From Bacillota bacterium (GTDB lineage: Bacteria > Bacillota > Clostridia > Oscillospirales > CAG-272), in assembly GCA_021199825.1 (NCBI GenBank), contig JAJQHI010000001.1, positions 1 through 8,199 of the forward strand: a DNA stretch of 8,199 nucleotides, given 5' to 3'. Shown one piece after another: positions 7,107 through 8,199 of the stretch. Under the pieces are notes generated by a model. It ran no database searches. It saw only the letters and a list, made by a program, of their open reading frames with translations, and was not told where the DNA came from. A program made the translations under genes and the position numbers. Each line of letters starts with the position of its first letter. The first letter of the stretch is position 1.

Positions 7107-8199
7107 ATGAAACACACGCTAACGGAAAAGCTTCTTTCGTCTCACATCGTATCAGGTGAGCTTAAAACGGGAGAGGAAATAGGACTTAAGATAGACCAGA
7201 CCCTGACGCAGGACGCCACGGGGACAATGGCATATCTTGAGCTTGACGCTATGGGGGTCGATAAGGTCAAGACAGAGCTTTCTGTCGCGTATGTTGACCA
7301 CAACACCCTGGGCTCAGGCTTTGAAAACGCCGACGACCACAGATTTTTGTATTCAGCCGCGAAAAAGTTCGGGCTTTACTACAGCCGCCCCGGCAACGGT
7401 ATCTGCCATCAGGTTCACCTTGAGAGGTTCGGCATACCGGGCAAGACGCTTATAGGCTCGGACAGCCACACGCCGACAGCCGGCGCGCTCGGCATGCTCG
7501 CCATAGGCGCGGGCGGACTTGACGTCGCCGCCGCAATGGGAGGCGCTCCCTACTACATAAAGTGTCCCGAAATCATGGGTGTCGAGCTTTCGGGGAAGCT
7601 CCCGCCTCACGTCACGGCAAAGGACGTTATACTTGAGCTGCTCGGTCGGATTTCCGTCAAGGGCGGGGTCGGCTTCATTGTCGAATATTTCGGCGAGGGG
7701 GTAAAGAGCCTCACGCTGACCGAGCGGGCGACGATTACAAATATGGGTGCCGAGTGCGGCGCCACAACATCTGTTTTCCCGTCTGACGAGATAACGCTTG
7801 ACTATATGAAGCGCCACGGCAGAGCGGACGATTGGCACGAACTTTCAGCGGACGCGGGCGCGGAATACGACAAAATAATCAAAATTGACCTTTCCTCGCT
7901 CGTTCCCATGGCAGCCTGCCCGCATATGGCTGACCTCTGCGTTCCCGTATCGGAGCTTTCGGATATCAGGGTCGACCAGGTGTGCATAGGGTCATGCACA
8001 AACAGCTCGTTTGCAGACCTTTCGGCTGCGGCAGAGATTCTTCGGGGAAAGACCGTAGCCGAGACGGTGTCGCTCACGGTGTCGCCCGGCTCACGCGAGG
8101 TGCTTGACGCGCTAACAAAATCGGGGGCGCTTGAGGTATTTTTATCGGCGGGAGCAAGGCTTCTTGAATGCGCGTGCGGTCCATGCATAGGTATGGGAC
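7107..8199 (+). CDS. Aconitate hydratase, Aquifex type, N-terminal part (partial)
   Basis: Partial gene: 364 codons from the ATG at 7107, open to the right edge; the family is about 640-650 aa, so the C-terminal swivel domain is missing. Aconitase interconverts citrate and isocitrate through a [4Fe-4S] cluster in the cytoplasm, here probably serving 2-oxoglutarate and glutamate synthesis. Seen: YVDHNTLGSGFENADDHRFL (62-81), RPGNGICHQVHLERFG (94-109), the signature GSDSHTPTAGALGMLAIGAG (117-136), the block KGGVGFIVEYFGEGVK (185-200), and GSCTNSS with cluster ligand Cys297. The second ligand motif CACGPCIGMG gives Cys357 and Cys360. The pattern resembles the LeuC-like putative aconitases of Clostridia and Aquifex more than classic AcnA or AcnB. 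Homoaconitase or isopropylmalate dehydratase large subunits are related alternatives, but those are shorter (about 420 aa). Start supported by a GGGGG ribosome site 8 nt upstream and the strong promoter. No frameshift seen. Confidence 0.93.
   Translation, partial: MKHTLTEKLLSSHIVSGELKTGEEIGLKIDQTLTQDATGTMAYLELDAMGVDKVKTELSVAYVDHNTLGSGFENADDHRFLYSAAKKFGLYYSRPGNGICHQVHLERFGIPGKTLIGSDSHTPTAGALGMLAIGAGGLDVAAAMGGAPYYIKCPEIMGVELSGKLPPHVTAKDVILELLGRISVKGGVGFIVEYFGEGVKSLTLTERATITNMGAECGATTSVFPSDEITLDYMKRHGRADDWHELSADAGAEYDKIIKIDLSSLVPMAACPHMADLCVPVSELSDIRVDQVCIGSCTNSSFADLSAAAEILRGKTVAETVSLTVSPGSREVLDALTKSGALEVFLSAGARLLECACGPCIGMG

Noticed and set aside
7353..8188. Two minus-strand open frames of 161 and 128 aa opposite the aconitase gene
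   Set aside because: Both are antisense to recognised aconitase motifs and show no family pattern, promoter or ribosome site.

Overview
The window looks like part of the chromosome of a Clostridia-type member of the Bacillota (Firmicutes). Three things point there. The gene order hrcA-grpE-dnaK-dnaJ-prmA under a CIRCE element is a Gram-positive arrangement. The DnaK lacks the roughly 20-25 residue insert that Gram-negative DnaKs carry near residues 70-85. The Shine-Dalgarno sites are strong GGAGG types. Base composition is moderately GC-rich by eye, with GCC/GAC-type codons common, which fits GC-richer gut Clostridia; genus cannot be read from the sequence.

Positions 1-5304, minus strand: the class I heat-shock operon. 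A sigma-A-type promoter (TTGACA-17-TACAGT) is followed by a perfect 9-9-9 CIRCE operator. Then come hrcA (repressor), grpE (nucleotide exchange factor, directly abutting hrcA), dnaK (Hsp70), a GC-rich hairpin in the dnaK-dnaJ gap, dnaJ (Hsp40), and the 5' end of prmA (ribosomal protein L11 methyltransferase), which runs off the left edge. HrcA should bind CIRCE and shut the operon off until stress titrates it; DnaK, DnaJ and GrpE form one ATP-driven folding machine.

Positions 5359-6819, minus strand: a separate two-gene unit upstream of the heat-shock promoter, closed by a Rho-independent terminator. It encodes a membrane-anchored phosphodiester glycosidase (NAGPA-domain) protein and an overlapping, uncharacterised four-helix membrane protein that appears to start with TTG.

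Positions 6820-7106: divergent intergenic region with a strong plus-strand promoter and a 32-33 bp spaced direct repeat. Positions 7107-8199, plus strand: the first 364 codons of an Aquifex-type aconitate hydratase, cut by the right edge after all three iron-sulfur ligand cysteines.

The window is mostly ordinary core genome. The parts worth a second look are the dnaK-dnaJ hairpin, whose arm is repeated at the dnaJ ribosome binding site; a shortened fourth zinc repeat in DnaJ; the glycosidase/membrane protein pair; and the direct repeat at the aconitase promoter. I did not see a clear new defence, mobile or RNA-guided system.
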